A stretch of 64,000 bases of DNA, from positions 558,001-622,000 of the forward strand of contig NZ_CP042997.1 in assembly GCF_008087625.1 (NCBI RefSeq), given 5' to 3'. Under the pieces are notes generated by a model. The model made no database searches. It was given only the letters and a program-made list of their open reading frames with translations, and had not been told where the DNA came from. Of this stretch, positions 35,998 to 44,710 are shown piece by piece; positions within the stretch are counted from its first letter, which is position 1, and each line of letters starts with the position of its first letter. The translations under genes were made by a program, and so were the position numbers. The DNA comes from Aquisphaera giovannonii. Lineage in GTDB: Bacteria; Planctomycetota; Planctomycetia; Isosphaerales; Isosphaeraceae.

Positions 35998-37188
35998 ATG
36001 CACCCGATCAAGGACGAGCCACTCGGGAGCGCCACCTCGGCCCGGGGCGTCGCGATGCGACGCGACCCGGCGGGGCGGCCCGGCGACACGCCGAGGGTCC
36101 CGGAACTGGACGCGTTACGCGGGCTGGCGGCGATGGCCGTGGTGGTCTTCCACGCGGACGCCCGCTGGTTCCGCTGCGGCTGGGCCGCGGTGGACCTGTT
36201 CTTCGTGCTGTCCGGGTACCTGATCACGACGATCATCCTCAGGCACCGGGCCAATCGCGGGTTCCTGGCGAGCTTCTACGCACGCCGGGCGCTGCGGATC
36301 TGGCCGCTCTATTACGTGGTCGTCGGCCTGGTGGCGGCGATCTCGCCGTGGCTGAAGTATCCGCCGGACTGGTCGGCGCTGCCGGCCGTCCTGACGTTCA
36401 CGCAGGACCTGTCCGAGATGTGGACCGGGCATCCGGCGGCGGTGTTCAGCCCCTATCTGGGGCACCTGTGGACGCTCGCGGTCGAGGAGCAGTTCTACCT
36501 GATCTGGCCGGCGCTCGTGCTGCTGGCGGGGCGTGGCCGGGTCGCCCGGCTCGCGGTCGCCGTCGCGGCGGCGTCCGTCGCGGCGCGATGGTCGGGCTTG
36601 AACTATGCCCTGCTGATCGCCCGGGCCGACGGCCTGGCGATGGGGGCCCTGCTGGCCGCCCTGGCGATGCGGGCCGGGGACGATCCGGGGCGCCGGCGGG
36701 GTCTGGCGCGGGGATCCCTGGCGGCCCTGCTCGGCGGGGCCGCGGCCGTCTGGCTCCTGGGAGGCCTCACGTTCCTGAAGCGCGTGCCGAGCCCCGGGCC
36801 GGTGATGCTCGCCTATAACGTGACGTTCCTCGGTGCGGTCGGGCTCATCGTCACCGGTGCCGGCCGGCCGGCGCTGGCCTTCCTCCGCTGGCGGCCGCTC
36901 GTCCGGCTCGGCTCGGCGAGCTACGGGCTCTACCTGATCCACCAGCCGGTCCTCCAGGCACTCGTCGAGATGGCGAATTCCCGCGGCATACCCGGCCGGC
37001 CGGCCAGGGTGCTCATCCCGGGGATCCTCGCGAGCGTGGCCCTCGCCGCCCTCTCCTATCACCGATTCGAAGCCCCGCTCCTCGCCCTGAAGGCCCGGTT
37101 CGGTTACGCGGATGCCGAGGGACGCCGGTCCGAACCGGGACCGACCCGCCGGCGCCAGCGTGACGGGACCCCGAGCGTCCGCCTATAA
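35998..37188 (+). CDS. Membrane acyltransferase, acyltransferase-3 (OafA/YrhL) family
   Basis: A 396-residue, multi-pass membrane enzyme that transfers acyl groups, commonly acetyl, to surface sugars. Start ATG 35998 has GGAAGGA immediately upstream. The signature is PELDALRGLAAMAVVVFHAD with the conserved Arg and His, followed by DLFFVLSGYLIT and FYARRALRIWPLYY. HLWTLAVEEQFYLIWP is the second signature. About ten hydrophobic segments follow. No soluble SGNH domain is attached. The substrate is unknown; no polysaccharide genes are adjacent. Confidence 0.9.
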   Translation: MHPIKDEPLGSATSARGVAMRRDPAGRPGDTPRVPELDALRGLAAMAVVVFHADARWFRCGWAAVDLFFVLSGYLITTIILRHRANRGFLASFYARRALRIWPLYYVVVGLVAAISPWLKYPPDWSALPAVLTFTQDLSEMWTGHPAAVFSPYLGHLWTLAVEEQFYLIWPALVLLAGRGRVARLAVAVAAASVAARWSGLNYALLIARADGLAMGALLAALAMRAGDDPGRRRGLARGSLAALLGGAAAVWLLGGLTFLKRVPSPGPVMLAYNVTFLGAVGLIVTGAGRPALAFLRWRPLVRLGSASYGLYLIHQPVLQALVEMANSRGIPGRPARVLIPGILASVALAALSYHRFEAPLLALKARFGYADAEGRRSEPGPTRRRQRDGTPSVRL

Positions 37189-37242
37189 TGCGATGGATGA
37201 AAGCTCCGCAGGAGGGAGACCCTGGCGATTCCATCAGCAACC

Positions 37243-37839
37243 ATGAGCACCCTGCCTGTCGAGCAGGACTGGAAAGAGATGCTCGAAGAGCTCCTCCCTC
37301 CCCAGGGGCTGTGGAGTGAAGAGGAATACCTCGTCTTGACCGAGCACCGAAGCCGGCTGGTCGAGTACACGGACGGGTTCCTGGAAGTGCTTCCGACGCC
37401 GACGGACAGACATCAGAGGATTCTTAAGTTCCTGCTGTTTGCCATCGCCGCGTTCGCGGAGCCTCGCGGCGCCGTCCAGTTCGCCCCGCTGAGGCTGCGG
37501 ATCCGGCCGGGAAAGTTCCGTGAGCCGGACCTGCTATTGCTCCTCTCCGCGACCGACCCCCGCCGGCAGGACCGCTTCTGGCGGGGCGCCGACCTCGCCC
37601 TGGAGGTGGTCAGCCCGGAGAAGCCGGGGCGCGACCTCGTCGAGAAGCGGCACGACTACGCCGAGGGCGGCGTCCTGGAATACTGGATCGTCAACCCGAT
37701 GGATGAGACGATCACGGTGCTGGCCCTGCGTGAGGGCTCCTACCGCGAGGACGGCGTCTACCGCCGCGGCGAGTCGGCCGCCTCGGCCATCCTGCCGGGC
37801 TTCTCGGTGGCCGTCGCGGCGGTCTTCGACGTGCCCTGA
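37243..37839 (+). CDS. Uma2 family (DUF820) PD-(D/E)XK endonuclease
   Basis: A 198-residue protein with the Uma2 pattern: LTEHRSRLVEYTDGFLEVLP, then TDRHQRILKFLLFAI, KFREPDLLLLLSATDPR with the metal-binding acid, and LALEVVSPEKPGRDLVEKRHD with the Glu and Lys. The C-terminal VLEYWIVNPMDETITVL is typical. This nuclease-like family is greatly expanded in planctomycetes and cyanobacteria; the natural role is unknown. It stands alone, 54 bp after the acyltransferase. Confidence 0.88.
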   Translation: MSTLPVEQDWKEMLEELLPPQGLWSEEEYLVLTEHRSRLVEYTDGFLEVLPTPTDRHQRILKFLLFAIAAFAEPRGAVQFAPLRLRIRPGKFREPDLLLLLSATDPRRQDRFWRGADLALEVVSPEKPGRDLVEKRHDYAEGGVLEYWIVNPMDETITVLALREGSYREDGVYRRGESAASAILPGFSVAVAAVFDVP

Positions 37840-37880
37840 GCGGGCCGGGCCCGCGTCCAAGGCGCACGGTCATCCCGGCC

Positions 37881-39149
37881 TCACTCCGTCAGATTCAGCC
37901 CCGACTGGACGCGGCCGCGGGCGGGCTCGGCGATGAGGAAGCGCTCGCCCCCCTGGAGGCGGCAGCCGCTGATCGTCGCGCCGGCGGCCCTGGGCCCGAC
38001 CCTGAGCTGCGGCTTGTCGGATTTGAAGAAGTCGCACGCCTGGATCAGCGCGACGCCGCCCCGGACGTCGATGCAGGGGGCGTCGGAGCCGTCGGCGGCC
38101 CAGCCGGCGAAGTGGCAGGCCTGGAAGATCGTCGTGCCCTTGCCCTCGAGGACGGCCTGGCTCCCGGTCTTCGGGATCGGCCAGAAGCCGCAGTTGCTGA
38201 ACTTGACCGGGCCCGAGTTCTCGGGCCCGACCTCGACCGTGGCCATGACCTGGCAGTTCGTGAAGGCGAGCCCGGCGTGCGGCTGGCTGGCGTCCACCCG
38301 GATGCCGATCGGCCCGATGTCGGAGCCGCACTGGGTCAGCACGACGTTGGGCGTCCCGCGGTCGGTCTTCACGAAGTGCAGCCCGGTCTTCGCCAGGATC
38401 ACGAAGCAGCCGCTCATGTACTCCCAATCCGTCTGGCCGATGCGGAAGCCTTCGAGGTTCGCCTCCAGGTACGCCCAGAGCGCCTTCCAGCCGGCCTCCG
38501 TCCGGGCCTTACCGCCGAGGCTGCATCGCTGCCATGAATGAGGATTGAAGTGGACGTTCTCGATCCGGCCGATGTCCGTCGTACCGTCCACGTAGACGCC
38601 CAGCTTCAGCGGGCAGCCGAAGACGTTGCGGATGTAGTGGAGCTCGTTCTTGTGGGTCCCGAAGTCGATCCCCATGTACGGGTTGACCAGCGTCACGTCC
38701 TCGACGGTCCCGTGCATCCCCTCGGCCCGGATGGCCCACGGGTACGGCTTCACGGCGGTGGGATCCTGGTCGGGGTAGAAGACGGTGATCCCCTTCACCG
38801 CCGAGCTCTGGTGGAGCATGATCAGCGGCGGCCCGTCCTCCTTCCCGGCGTTCCCGGTGGCGAGGAGGACCGTGCCGTGCTCCGTGTTCGCGTGGTGCGG
38901 CGCCTGCCACTCCCCGGCCAGGCAGACCCCCGGCGGGACGTCCAGCGAGCCGTCGATCCGATACATCCCCTTGGGCAATTCCACCACCCCGCCCCGATCC
39001 GCCGCCGCGGCCGCCAGCGCCCTCTGCACGGCGGCCGTGTCATCCGCCTTCCCATCCCCCTTCGCCCCGAAATCCCGGGCATTCACCCTGGCGAACGCCA
39101 CCCCCGGCATCGCCACCAGCGCGGCCACCAAAGCAACGTGACGCAACAT
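37881..39149 (-). CDS. Secreted right-handed beta-helix protein (pectate-lyase-superfamily-like)
   Basis: A 422-residue protein with a signal peptide (MLRHVALVAALVAMPGVAFA) when started at ATG 39149; a GTG at 39158 would add three residues. The mature start RVNARDFGAKGDGKADDTAA is the glycosidase-like pectate lyase superfamily opening. GGVVELPKGMYRI and repeated short beta-strand motifs follow. No lyase active-site residues can be assigned by eye, so the substrate is unknown. It sits alone between Uma2 and the VapC gene and would act outside the cytoplasm. Confidence 0.75.
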   Translation of the reverse strand: MLRHVALVAALVAMPGVAFARVNARDFGAKGDGKADDTAAVQRALAAAAADRGGVVELPKGMYRIDGSLDVPPGVCLAGEWQAPHHANTEHGTVLLATGNAGKEDGPPLIMLHQSSAVKGITVFYPDQDPTAVKPYPWAIRAEGMHGTVEDVTLVNPYMGIDFGTHKNELHYIRNVFGCPLKLGVYVDGTTDIGRIENVHFNPHSWQRCSLGGKARTEAGWKALWAYLEANLEGFRIGQTDWEYMSGCFVILAKTGLHFVKTDRGTPNVVLTQCGSDIGPIGIRVDASQPHAGLAFTNCQVMATVEVGPENSGPVKFSNCGFWPIPKTGSQAVLEGKGTTIFQACHFAGWAADGSDAPCIDVRGGVALIQACDFFKSDKPQLRVGPRAAGATISGCRLQGGERFLIAEPARGRVQSGLNLTE

Positions 39150-39294
39150 GACGATCACCCATCTCGCGGACTTCGAACGACCCGGATCCCCGCGCGACGC
39201 GGCGAGGTCCCTACCTCAATCCGCGAGTATGGGGGCGATAGGGATGCGGATCAACCGGGCATCGGCCGATGCGACCGCTCCCGCCGAGGCGGTG

Positions 39295-39762
39295 TCATGG
39301 CTTCCGCAAGTCGGAGAGGAGCAGCACGCGACTCGTCGGGAAAGCGGGAGGGACGGAGTCTCGGATTCTCCCGTCGGCCGTGCAGAAGAGACAATCCAGC
39401 TCGATAGCCAGGTGTAGATAGGACATGTCCTTGAAGGTTTTCGAGAAGGAAATGCACTTCTCGAGCGTAGCTGCTGCGGCGGCCTCGGTCTCGTCGCTCA
39501 GGGGGATGCCCAACTGGAATAGCTGCTTCACGGCTTGCTGGCCGTCGTCTTTCGACAGCCGGCGGTTACCTGAAGCTGTCTTCGACCCACAGGCCTTCGC
39601 CAGCAGGGCGCAGACCTCATAGCGGAAGACGCGAGGGGCGCGGAGCTCCAGGCTGCCCTGGAGGAACCGCAGGAGGATCTCTTCTGCCAGGTCCACGTCC
39701 TGCTCGTCGTCGAGGAACCACTTGGCCGCGACGCTCGCGTCGATGACCAGCCGGTCAGCCAT
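39295..39762 (-). CDS. VapC-like PIN-domain toxin
   Basis: A 155-residue PIN-domain ribonuclease. Acidic residues are DASVAAKWFLDDE at the N-terminus, FRYEVCALL in the middle and FKDMSYLHLAIELDCLFCTA with TADGRIRD near the end. Such toxins cleave tRNA or rRNA when free of their antitoxin. The start overlaps the upstream antitoxin gene by 8 bp, so the pair is coupled. Target specificity cannot be read from the sequence. Confidence 0.85.
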   Translation of the reverse strand: MADRLVIDASVAAKWFLDDEQDVDLAEEILLRFLQGSLELRAPRVFRYEVCALLAKACGSKTASGNRRLSKDDGQQAVKQLFQLGIPLSDETEAAAAATLEKCISFSKTFKDMSYLHLAIELDCLFCTADGRIRDSVPPAFPTSRVLLLSDLRKP

Positions 39763-39997
39763 CCTCCCGGAGCTCCCGGAGAGCGTTCACGACATCGAAC
39801 GCGACCGGGCCAATCTTCCTCCGCAGGCTCGCGATACTCTCGAACAGGGCCCGCTTCTCCGGGGTCAGGCTACGAATCAAGGCGTCATGATCGGCCGCGC
39901 CGAGCGGAGGGGATGCCTCGATGGCCCCCGCCGCCTCAGGATCCAGGCCGACGATTCGGTCTCCCAGGGCGTGCCCTTGCTCGTTCGCTATGCTCAT
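39755..39997 (-). CDS. VapB-like antitoxin
   Basis: An 80-residue acidic protein overlapping the PIN toxin start by 8 bp. N-terminal MSIANEQGHALGDRIVGLDP is not a clear AbrB or RHH motif. The C-terminal helix (LFESIASLRRKIGPVAFDVV) probably wraps the toxin. The assignment is mainly by position. A ribosome-binding site is not obvious. Confidence 0.65.
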   Translation of the reverse strand: MSIANEQGHALGDRIVGLDPEAAGAIEASPPLGAADHDALIRSLTPEKRALFESIASLRRKIGPVAFDVVNALRELREDG

Positions 39998-40136
39998 GGC
40001 AAGCCCCTCCTATCCCGTGGGATGCCTTCGAATCAGGACGTTTCCCCTCATCTCAGGATACCGCCTCTCCCGTTATCGGGCGAGGCCGTTCCCGAACTGG
40101 CCAGCCTCCTCAGCCTCCTGAAGTCTCGGGACAAGG

Positions 40137-42368
40137 TCAAGGGCCGACCCTCCGCAGCTCGAAGCGGACGGTCACGGTATCGCCGGGGCGGAGGGTGACG
40201 CTCTTCGGCTGCCCGACGGGCTGGTAGGGCGAGGATGGCGGGAGCTGGAGGATTGAGAATGTCTGCTCGCCCGGACACAGGGCGGCGCGGAGGCGGCCGC
40301 GGGCATCGGTGACGGGGTCGTCCACGGTGCCGGTGCGACTCTGCACCCTTCCACGGTTGATGTCGCACCCCTCGATGCACCGGAGGCTAACGCCCGGGAC
40401 GCCCTGCCGGGTCTCGGCGTCGACGACCTCAAAATTCACGATGCTGCCGGACCTGACCGGGAACTCGAAGGGCAGCTCGGCAGGCTCGGCGGCCACCCGC
40501 AACGTACCCCCTGTCCGCACGCAATCCGATCCGTCGGCCGTGGCAGTGGCGTAGAGGTCGTACTGGCCGGGCGGGAGTCGGAGCTCGAGCCGGCCGTCGG
40601 CATCCGATGTGCCAGAGGCCTGGATGGCATAGGCGCCTCGAGAGGCACTGACCCCGACCCCGGATGCGGGCTGCCTCGTCTCGGCCAGAACCGTTCGGAC
40701 GGCGACCCGGCGGACCGCGTCCAAAACGATGAGGAGCGGGCCGGTTTGCGCGGGCGGGGGATCGATCCAGGTATGGACCGAGTCTCGGGGATAGTTGAAC
40801 GAGGTCGGAGACTGTTCGGTCGTCGCGGCGAAGAGGGTCTGTAGCGCATGGTCGGGATGCTTGACGTGGACCCAGAAGCCGCATTCTACCGGGAGCCCGT
40901 CGATTCGGAATCGCCCCTCCTCGTCCGTCCGGGTCGTCGTCATCGACGCGGGCGCGAGGGAAATCGACGCGAACTGGCGTATGTTGACGTTGGTGGCCCT
41001 GCCCGAGATGTCGAGGTGGTCACACTGCCGGAGTCGCACCTCCGCGCCGGGGATGGGGCGTCTCGACTCGTCGACGATGCGTCCGGCGAGGAAGGATCGC
41101 CGCGGAAACCTTAAATCCATGACGACGGGCTTCCCGTCGAAGCTGACATTCGTGATCGCCAATGTGTTCCGCTCGGCCGGCCGGCGCCTGGGGTAGTATT
41201 GCCATGCTTCGTGCCAGGCGAAACCGTGGCCTGGGGCGGTCCCGTAGACCTGAAAAGTCCCCCAAGGCGGGGCATCGCGTTCTTTCACAATCGGCAGCCG
41301 AGCATTGTCGAACCGATAGGAGCCGTCGACTCCGGTCGTCGCGGCCCCGAGCGGGGCGTCGATGCCATTGATCGAGATGCCCCTCGTCGACGCCAGATAG
41401 ACCGTCGCACCGACGACGGGCCTGCCCTGCTCGTCGGTCGCCTTGCCGGTGACGGTGATCGGGGCCGTTTCCAGCCCGTGTTGCTCCGCGATGCCCCCGG
41501 TCGCCTCTGAAGCCCTCGCCCACCGGGCCGGCAACGCGGTGACGCCCGCCCAGGCTACCAGTGCGACCGCCGCCAGGCCAACGGCCGCGAATGTGACCAT
41601 GCGAGAGACCCCGTCGTCGATCGCGGAGCCCGCCAGGGCCCGCGCGGAAGCCGTCGCCGCGGCCTGGCCGAGGGCGGCCCGGATCACGGCGTCCGACCAG
41701 GAGGGCGGGACGACGGTCGCGGCATCGCGGGATCGGAAGGCGAGGAGGGCTGCCTCGAAGGCCAGTCCCTGGTGAGTGAGTCGGTCTTTCAAGCGGTCGC
41801 GGGCCCGGGCGAGGCGTCTGCGCAAGGTACGCTCGCTGGTCTTCAGGGCGAGGGCGGCGTCGCGCTGGGGGATCTCGCGGAGGTCGCAGAGGAGGATGGC
41901 CGAGCGGAGGGATTCGGGCAGCCTGGCGATGGCCTCGTGGAGGGACGGGGCGAGGTCGTCGGGAGGCGCCGGATCGTTCGAGGAGGTCATGGCCGTCATC
42001 CGGGCTGCGGCCTGTTCCTTCGCCCGTCGCCGGGCGGCGACGGCGTTGGCTCGCAGGCAGACGCGGTGGGCGACGCGGAAGAGCCAGCCGCCGAGGTCGG
42101 GCCGGCCGCGGAGGGATCTGGCCCGCCTGACCAGGATCAGGAACGTGGCCTGGAAGACGTCCTCGGCGTCGCTCGCATTGGCTAGCGTGGCCAGGCCGAC
42201 GCGGAGGACCATCGGGCCGTGGCGGGCGACGAGCGCGGCGAAGGCGTCGCCGTCGCGGTCGGCGAGGAAGCGGTCCAGGAGCCTGTCGTCGGGCAGGCCG
42301 GTCAGGACGCCGTGGGCGAAGATCCGATCGAGCGGCCCCGGGGCGATCGCGGGAGATTCCATGGCCAT
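40137..42368 (-). CDS. ECF sigma factor fused to carboxypeptidase-regulatory-like domains (second copy)
   Basis: A 743-residue protein with the same architecture as the gene at 7.7-10.4 kb. The sigma part (about 15-190) has DAEDVFQATFLILVRRARSL and LPESLRSAILLCDLREIPQR; region 4 follows with LALKTSERTLRRRLARARDR. A membrane helix lies at about 258-285 (VTFAAVGLAAVALVAWAGVT). The outside part has repeated beta-sandwiches beginning TGKATDEQGRPVVGATVYLA. I chose ATG 42368 because AGGAGG lies at good spacing; upstream in-frame ATGs have poorer sites. A signal-transducing sigma factor is inferred. Its target genes are unknown. Confidence 0.85.
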   Translation of the reverse strand: MAMESPAIAPGPLDRIFAHGVLTGLPDDRLLDRFLADRDGDAFAALVARHGPMVLRVGLATLANASDAEDVFQATFLILVRRARSLRGRPDLGGWLFRVAHRVCLRANAVAARRRAKEQAAARMTAMTSSNDPAPPDDLAPSLHEAIARLPESLRSAILLCDLREIPQRDAALALKTSERTLRRRLARARDRLKDRLTHQGLAFEAALLAFRSRDAATVVPPSWSDAVIRAALGQAAATASARALAGSAIDDGVSRMVTFAAVGLAAVALVAWAGVTALPARWARASEATGGIAEQHGLETAPITVTGKATDEQGRPVVGATVYLASTRGISINGIDAPLGAATTGVDGSYRFDNARLPIVKERDAPPWGTFQVYGTAPGHGFAWHEAWQYYPRRRPAERNTLAITNVSFDGKPVVMDLRFPRRSFLAGRIVDESRRPIPGAEVRLRQCDHLDISGRATNVNIRQFASISLAPASMTTTRTDEEGRFRIDGLPVECGFWVHVKHPDHALQTLFAATTEQSPTSFNYPRDSVHTWIDPPPAQTGPLLIVLDAVRRVAVRTVLAETRQPASGVGVSASRGAYAIQASGTSDADGRLELRLPPGQYDLYATATADGSDCVRTGGTLRVAAEPAELPFEFPVRSGSIVNFEVVDAETRQGVPGVSLRCIEGCDINRGRVQSRTGTVDDPVTDARGRLRAALCPGEQTFSILQLPPSSPYQPVGQPKSVTLRPGDTVTVRFELRRVGP

Positions 42369-42537
42369 CGGCCGAATTCCTCCTACGGGAATCATGTCAC
42401 GCTCCAGAGTAGGCGCGCGGCCGACCCGGACGGCCATTTTTCTCGGCGGGGGCGTCGAATTGAGGGCCCGCGGTCGTGGGTCGTCGCGAAGCCCGTTAAA
42501 GATCCTCAGGGCGCGGTCCCGTCGCCCGGGCGATCCG

Positions 42538-42711
42538 TCAGAGAATGCGCGGCCCGATCTCCTCGCCGTCGTGGTAGGCGAAGACGACGTCCGCCCAGCC
42601 TTCCCGCTCGAGGACCCGGTGGGATGAGCCGACCTGTCGCTTGACGCGCCACCCGATCCGCAGGAGGGCGGCGAGGACTCGGCGGGCAGTCGTGGACGGC
42701 CAGGTGCTCAA
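42538..42711 (-). CDS. hicA: HicA-like mRNA interferase toxin
   Basis: A 57-residue protein beginning with TTG at 42711, which overlaps the HicB stop as TTGA. The double-stranded-RNA-binding-like HicA fold is visible: TARRVLAALLRIGWRVKRQV, GSSHRVLEREGWADVV with the catalytic His, then FAYHDGEEIGPRIL. The toxin cleaves mRNA and blocks translation. TTG start plus stop/start overlap keep toxin translation dependent on antitoxin translation. Confidence 0.85.
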   Translation of the reverse strand: MSTWPSTTARRVLAALLRIGWRVKRQVGSSHRVLEREGWADVVFAYHDGEEIGPRIL

Positions 42712-42917
42712 GCCGGCACCGCGAAGAGCACATCCAGGCCGGGGGGGATGGGCTCCCCATGCGCGATCCGATCTGCCGGTGTGCGCAGGCCGAGCACCTG
42801 CACCCGGGCGATCGCCTCCTCCGGCGTGGCCCCGTAAGCCATGACGCCGGGCAGGTTGCGGATCTCGGCCAGCCGGCGGCCGTCGTCTCCCTGTTCCACC
42901 TCGATCGGCAATGGCAT
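42708..42917 (-). CDS. hicB: HicB-like antitoxin
   Basis: A 69-residue protein with GGAGGG six bases before ATG 42917. The partial RNase-H-like fold of HicB is visible: MPLPIEVEQGDDGRRLAEIR, NLPGVMAYGATPEEAIARV. The C-terminus (HGEPIPPGLDVLFAVPA) is short; no DNA-binding domain is attached, so autoregulation may need the toxin complex or be absent. The 349-bp gap upstream holds two family-B repeats. Confidence 0.85.
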   Translation of the reverse strand: MPLPIEVEQGDDGRRLAEIRNLPGVMAYGATPEEAIARVQVLGLRTPADRIAHGEPIPPGLDVLFAVPA

Positions 42918-43014
42918 GAGGCACCCTCCGGGAAGGGGAGATCCCACGACGCCCAGCGTATAAACATCCTCCGCCGGGGGGCAACTCGCGAGGGGCGACC
43001 ACGCGAGCCCAGCT

Positions 43015-43106
43015 TCGCCCGGTCGCCGGACGGAGCCGGCTCCCACGGGGCAACGCGACGGCCGGGGCCCGCCCGGTCGCCGGGCGGAGCCGGCTCCCGC
43101 GGGGCA
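43015..43106 (+). repeat. Two direct copies of family-B repeat
   Basis: Copies at 43015-43050 and 43071-43106 read CGCCCGGTCGCCGGACGGAG and CGCCCGGTCGCCGGGCGGAG, each followed by CCGGCTCCC and a GCGGGG-type end. They occupy the 349-bp gap between hicB and metY. I found no SAM-riboswitch-like structure in the rest of the gap. Confidence 0.8.
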
Positions 43107-43266
43107 GGTGTGCGAGCCGCGGCGAGCGGAGACCGGCCCGGGCCCTCCCGCCGCGATCCGCACTGGCATCCGGCCGCTCGATTGGCTCTAATTCAAGGTC
43201 CTGGCGGACGCCGGCGGAGCGCGCCGGCACGAGATGCGACTCTCCACACACGATGACGGCGGCACC

Positions 43267-44571
43267 ATGAAGCTCGAGACCCTCTGCCTGCACGGCGGCA
43301 CCCAGCCGGATCCGACGACGCTCTCCCGCGGCGTGCCCGTCTACCGGACCAGCTCGTACGTGTTCAAGAACGCCGAGCACGCGGCCAACCTGTTCGCGCT
43401 CCGGGAGCTGGGGAACATCTACACCCGGCTCATGAACCCGACGACCGATGTGCTGGAGAAGCGCGTGGCGCTGCTCGAGGGGGGCCCGGAGCTCGGCGGC
43501 CTGGCGGTGGCCTCGGGGACCAGCGGCATCTTCTACTCGATCATCAACGTCGCCCAGGCCGGGGACAACATCGTCTCGGCCCGCAACCTCTACGGCGGCA
43601 CCTACACCCAGTTCAAGGACATCCTCCCGGCCCTCGGGATCAAGGCGAAGTTCGTCGACTCCCACGACCCGAAGAACTTCGCCGCCGCGATCGACGAGAA
43701 GACCCGTGCCCTGTTCTGCGAGACCGTGTCCAACCCGGCGCTCGACGTCACGGACCTGGAGGCGGTCGCGAAGGTGGCGAAGGAGCACGGGCTCCCGCTG
43801 ATCGTGGACTCGACCTTCTCCACGCCCTACCTGACGCGGCCCCTGGACCACGGGGCGGACGTCGTGGTGCACTCGCTGACGAAGTGGTTCGGCGGGCACG
43901 GGACGGGGATCGGCGGCGTCGTCGTGGACAGCGGCAAGTTCAACTGGGCCGCGGGCAAGCACCCGCTCTACACGACGCCCGACGAGAGCTACCACGGCCT
44001 GCGGTGGGGCATCGACCTCCCCGACATGCTGCGGCCGCTGGCCTTCATCCTGCGGATGCGGACCGGGCCGCTCCGGAACCTCGGGGCGTGCATCGCGCCG
44101 GACAACGCCTGGATGTTCCTCCAGGGGATCGAGACCCTCCCGCTGCGGATGGACCGCCACTGCGAGAACTCCCTGGCCGTGGCGAAGTTCCTGAAGTCCA
44201 GCCCGCACGTCGAGTGGGTGCGCTACCCCGGCCTGGAGGGCGACCCGATGTACGACCTGAACCGCAAGTACCTCCGCGGCAAGGGCGGCTCGATGGTCGT
44301 CTTCGGCATCAAGGGGGGCGCCGCGGCGGGATCCAAGTTCATCGACTCGCTCAAGATGTTCTCCCACCTGGCCAACGTCGGCGACGCCAAGAGCCTGGCG
44401 ATCCACCCGGCCACGACCACGCACTCGCAGCTCGAGGAGCAGCAGCAGCGCGAGGGCGGCATCACGCCGGAGCTCGTGCGGCTGAGCATCGGCCTCGAGC
44501 ACATCGACGACATCCTCGACGACCTCGGCCAGGCGCTGAAGGCGTCGGCCCTGGCCGCCGTCGCGGTCTGA
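43267..44571 (+). CDS. metY: O-acetylhomoserine sulfhydrylase
   Basis: A 434-residue PLP enzyme that makes homocysteine from O-acetylhomoserine and sulfide. Features: CLHGGTQPDPTTLSRGVPVY, YTRLMNPTTDVLEKRVALLE, SGTSGIFYSIINVAQAGDNI, ETVSNPALDVTDLEAVA, and the PLP Lys in VVHSLTKWFGGHGTGIGG. The C-terminal SIGLEHIDDILDDLGQAL is typical. ATG 43267 is used since MKLETLCLHGGT is the family start; the ribosome-binding site is weak. metX follows 139 bp downstream on the same strand, making a direct-sulfhydrylation module for methionine synthesis. Confidence 0.92.
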   Translation: MKLETLCLHGGTQPDPTTLSRGVPVYRTSSYVFKNAEHAANLFALRELGNIYTRLMNPTTDVLEKRVALLEGGPELGGLAVASGTSGIFYSIINVAQAGDNIVSARNLYGGTYTQFKDILPALGIKAKFVDSHDPKNFAAAIDEKTRALFCETVSNPALDVTDLEAVAKVAKEHGLPLIVDSTFSTPYLTRPLDHGADVVVHSLTKWFGGHGTGIGGVVVDSGKFNWAAGKHPLYTTPDESYHGLRWGIDLPDMLRPLAFILRMRTGPLRNLGACIAPDNAWMFLQGIETLPLRMDRHCENSLAVAKFLKSSPHVEWVRYPGLEGDPMYDLNRKYLRGKGGSMVVFGIKGGAAAGSKFIDSLKMFSHLANVGDAKSLAIHPATTTHSQLEEQQQREGGITPELVRLSIGLEHIDDILDDLGQALKASALAAVAV

Positions 44572-44710
44572 CGCGCGGGCGACCCTCGACCCCGCCCCGC
44601 CCCGCCTCGCCCCACGCCGCGTCCCCGGCGCATGCCGCCGCGCAGGGGGCGGGACGCGGGGCGGATCGATTTCCTCCTCCATCGGCCGATCCTCCTGACT
44701 TCGCGGTTTC

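Noticed and set aside
43015-43106. Direct repeats as a CRISPR array
   Set aside because: Only two copies with a 20-bp spacing; each is a dispersed palindrome found elsewhere singly, and no cas gene is near.
42918-43266. Possible SAM riboswitch before metY
   Set aside because: Only two family-B repeats and ordinary GC-rich sequence are visible; no kink-turn or typical SAM aptamer core was found by eye.
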